A DNA stretch of 41,769 nt from the NCBI GenBank assembly GCA_030600695.1, contig JAUVLO010000002.1:1-41769 (forward strand), written 5' to 3'. This DNA comes from Methanosarcinales archaeon (GTDB lineage Archaea; Halobacteriota; Methanosarcinia; Methanosarcinales; Methanocomedenaceae). The position numbers were made by a program, and so were the translations under genes. Positions 39,715 through 41,769 of the stretch are shown piece after piece. Within the stretch, counting starts at the first letter, position 1. Each line of letters opens with the position of its first letter. The notes beneath the pieces are model-generated. The model was not told the origin of the DNA. It did no database searches and saw only the letters and a program-made list of their open reading frames with translations.

Positions 39715-40439
39715 TCGCCGAGAAGTTTGCCGATTGACAGGCCGCCACCGCCGCTACTACCCGTATCCCCTAATGGGAGGTGGGGTCCAAGGGCAGCCGC
39801 CAGGTTGGAGATGCTGAGTGACTGGATGATTACCTTGCCAGGTCCTGTAAGTGATGTCAGGAACAGGCCTTCACCGCCGAACAGTGATGTCTTGATGCCG
39901 CCTGCCCTTGTAATGTCATACTGGACAGATGATTCGAACCCGACTACTGAGCCTGTATCCACTTTCAGGGTCTCACCGGGCTGCAGCTCTTTTACTACAA
40001 AGTCGCCGCAGGCGTGAATGAACACTGTGCCCTGTCCGCTGTATTTCTGGAGTATGAACCCTTCTCCGCCAAAGAATCCTGTACCAAGCTTTTTGGTAAA
40101 GGCTATGTCCATGTCAACTCCATTTTCTGCACACAGGAATGCATCCCGCTGCGCCAGGAATTCGTTGCCGGGGCTGATAGGTATTGCTTCGATCTTACCT
40201 GGGACATTGCCTCCGAATGCTACAAATCCATCACCCTGGGACGTGAATTCGGTAATAAAGAATGATTCGCCGCTGACCATGCGCTTAAAGCCTTTCATAA
40301 GACCGCCTTTGGCCTTGGCCTGCATGTCGATGTTACTGCTCATGTGGTTCATGGCACCTGCTTCGGCATAGACTGTTTCGCCTCCTTGTAGGTGAAGTGT
40401 TACCAGCTGGAGATTGTTTCCTGTTATTTCATATTCCAT
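39711..40439 (-). CDS. TIGR00266/AIM24 family protein
   Basis: VTLHLQGGETVYAEAGAMNHMSSNIDMQAKAKGGLMKGFKRMVSGESFFITEFT; Gly-rich C-terminus. Confidence 0.9.
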   Translation of the reverse strand: MEYEITGNNLQLVTLHLQGGETVYAEAGAMNHMSSNIDMQAKAKGGLMKGFKRMVSGESFFITEFTSQGDGFVAFGGNVPGKIEAIPISPGNEFLAQRDAFLCAENGVDMDIAFTKKLGTGFFGGEGFILQKYSGQGTVFIHACGDFVVKELQPGETLKVDTGSVVGFESSVQYDITRAGGIKTSLFGGEGLFLTSLTGPGKVIIQSLSISNLAAALGPHLPLGDTGSSGGGGLSIGKLLGD

Positions 40440-40656
40440 TATTTATTTCCTCCAATGCGGTTTTTGTGTTACACATTGTATGTATTTAGTGGCATATAGA
40501 GATTATTAAAGAAGTCGCTGGTATGAAACTGGAAGGTCAGGGGCATTAAAATGGATGCTCCTGTTTTAGATATGCTCTTTTTGAACGTCCGGGTTATTCT
40601 TCAGCCGCTTCCTCAACGTTTTCTGCAGCTTATTTAGCTACTTCTTCCGTTGACTC

Positions 40657-41061
40657 TTAGTCCGTCCCCTCTTCCCCAGCCCCGCCGCCAAGTAATTCAT
40701 CAATGGACTTGCTGCCATATTCCTCTACGAGCACATTGATCTGGCTGACATCAGATGAAATCTCTTCACCCCTCATGGTCTTGCGGCGCCTCATACCTTT
40801 AACAGCTGAATTGAAACCCACTCCACCAGTCACAAGTATCTTTCGCCTGGGTGAACCGGGAAGACCCCTGCGCATGGGAAAACCGCCCTTATCAGTCCCG
40901 CCCTTTATTTTCAGGGAATAGCCAGGAAGACCTACAGTGTCCCCGCTTACTACATCACCTATACTTTTACCTATGAAACCATTAGCATGGCTGCCAGAAA
41001 CCTCTATCTGGTGTGCCAATCCTGTTTTGCTGTCTGAAACTATAATTCGAAAATCTGCCAT
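40657..41061 (-). CDS. rps6e: 30S ribosomal protein S6e
   Basis: MADFRIIVSDSKTGLAHQIEV..., GGTDKGGFPMRRGLPGSPRRKILVTGGVGFNSAVKGMRRRKTMRGEEIS. Confidence 0.96.
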   Translation of the reverse strand: MADFRIIVSDSKTGLAHQIEVSGSHANGFIGKSIGDVVSGDTVGLPGYSLKIKGGTDKGGFPMRRGLPGSPRRKILVTGGVGFNSAVKGMRRRKTMRGEEISSDVSQINVLVEEYGSKSIDELLGGGAGEEGTD

Positions 41062-41251
41062 TCATTAACTCCTTTATGGGATTATTATCATTATTTGAAA
41101 TCAAATACGTGATTAATATCTGAGATATAACGGACTTAACAGGCTATAAACATATTTAATATTATCTAGGTAAGATGAGTTTTATCCCTGCTCCCGGATG
41201 TGCCTGACACAATTGGCAATTATTAACACATATTAGATGATGGAGATAAGT

Positions 41252-41769
41252 ATGAACCAGGACGGCCCGGTCATTGGCATCGACATCGGCGGCGCCAATA
41301 CCAAGATAGCTTCACACGATGGACAGATCACTGAACTGCATTATATTCCCCTGTGGAAGGATACCCGCCTGCCCGAAGTATTAGGGGAGATCATACACCG
41401 CCTCAAACCCGCAAAGGTTGGAGTGGTCATGACAGGGGAGCTGGCAGATTGTTTTACAGATAAGGAACAAGGTGTCAGTTTCATCATGAATGCCATAGAT
41501 GCTGTATTCCCGGGCGCACTGTACCTGAATAACAGGGGTGAGTTCATAGATCCAGGCGGCGATATCAGGTCACTGGCCGCAGCCAACTGGACCGCTTCAG
41601 CCCTGCTGGCAGGAAAAGGACGTGATTGCATATTCGCTGATGTGGGCAGCACAACTACCGACCTTATTCCGGTAAAGCACGGCCGCCCCCTGGCAGGTAC
41701 GACAGACTTCCAGCGGCTTGGACGCCATGAACTATTATACAGGGGCATACTCCGCACCAATATTGCAGC
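41252..41769 (+). CDS. Hydantoinase/oxoprolinase-like (H4MPT-linked C1 transfer pathway) protein, truncated by window end
   Basis: MNQDGPVIGIDIGGANTKIASHDGQ..., CIFADVGSTTTDLIPVKHGRPLAGTTDFQRLGRHELLYRG. Confidence 0.82.
   Translation, partial: MNQDGPVIGIDIGGANTKIASHDGQITELHYIPLWKDTRLPEVLGEIIHRLKPAKVGVVMTGELADCFTDKEQGVSFIMNAIDAVFPGALYLNNRGEFIDPGGDIRSLAAANWTASALLAGKGRDCIFADVGSTTTDLIPVKHGRPLAGTTDFQRLGRHELLYRGILRTNIA

Overview
The window is 41.8 kb of archaeal chromosome, with gene content and synteny resembling a methanogen- or ANME-like euryarchaeon (Methanosarcinales-type; inferred from proteins only). The left end (1-5.2 kb) is an accessory/defence region: a type I restriction-modification operon (hsdR 3' end, hsdS, hsdM) with a HEPN/MNT pair between hsdS and hsdM, then a HicBA toxin-antitoxin module bracketed by two same-orientation decayed fragments that look like the 3' end of a type-2 seryl-tRNA synthetase gene. 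The rest is mostly core genome: ABC exporter, purF, L37e, Lsm, PUA protein, SepF, Zpr1-like, DUF356-like, aMBF1, PAN, roadblock protein, argD, hisC, AK6-like kinase, CDP-alcohol phosphatidyltransferase, por(CDAB), PHP protein, an 11-heme-motif cytochrome c with a membrane cytochrome b, MoaB, DUF1786, EndA, two ferredoxins, asd, and the proteasome/exosome superoperon (L15e, DUF54, Rnp3, Rnp2, PsmA, SBDS, Rrp4, Rrp41, Rrp42, L37Ae, RpoP, Pcc1, prefoldin beta, DHH), then MoaD/MoeA, AIM24-like, S6e and a hydantoinase/oxoprolinase-like protein. The most unusual signals are: (i) three extra tandem copies of the AK6-like gene's own start/P-loop codons between hisC and that gene, forming micro-ORFs chained by ATGA stop/start overlaps; (ii) an acidic S6e C-terminal tail that stays in frame across two TAA stops, next to other acidic tails on PsmA, Rrp41 and L37Ae; (iii) a three-way-junction RNA leader in front of rpl15e; (iv) a structured intergenic segment upstream of moaD-moeA; (v) an in-frame 36-bp repeat inside moaB; and (vi) the synthetase-fragment repeats around HicBA. 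No database search or folding program was run; all family names are from recognition of motifs and gene order.
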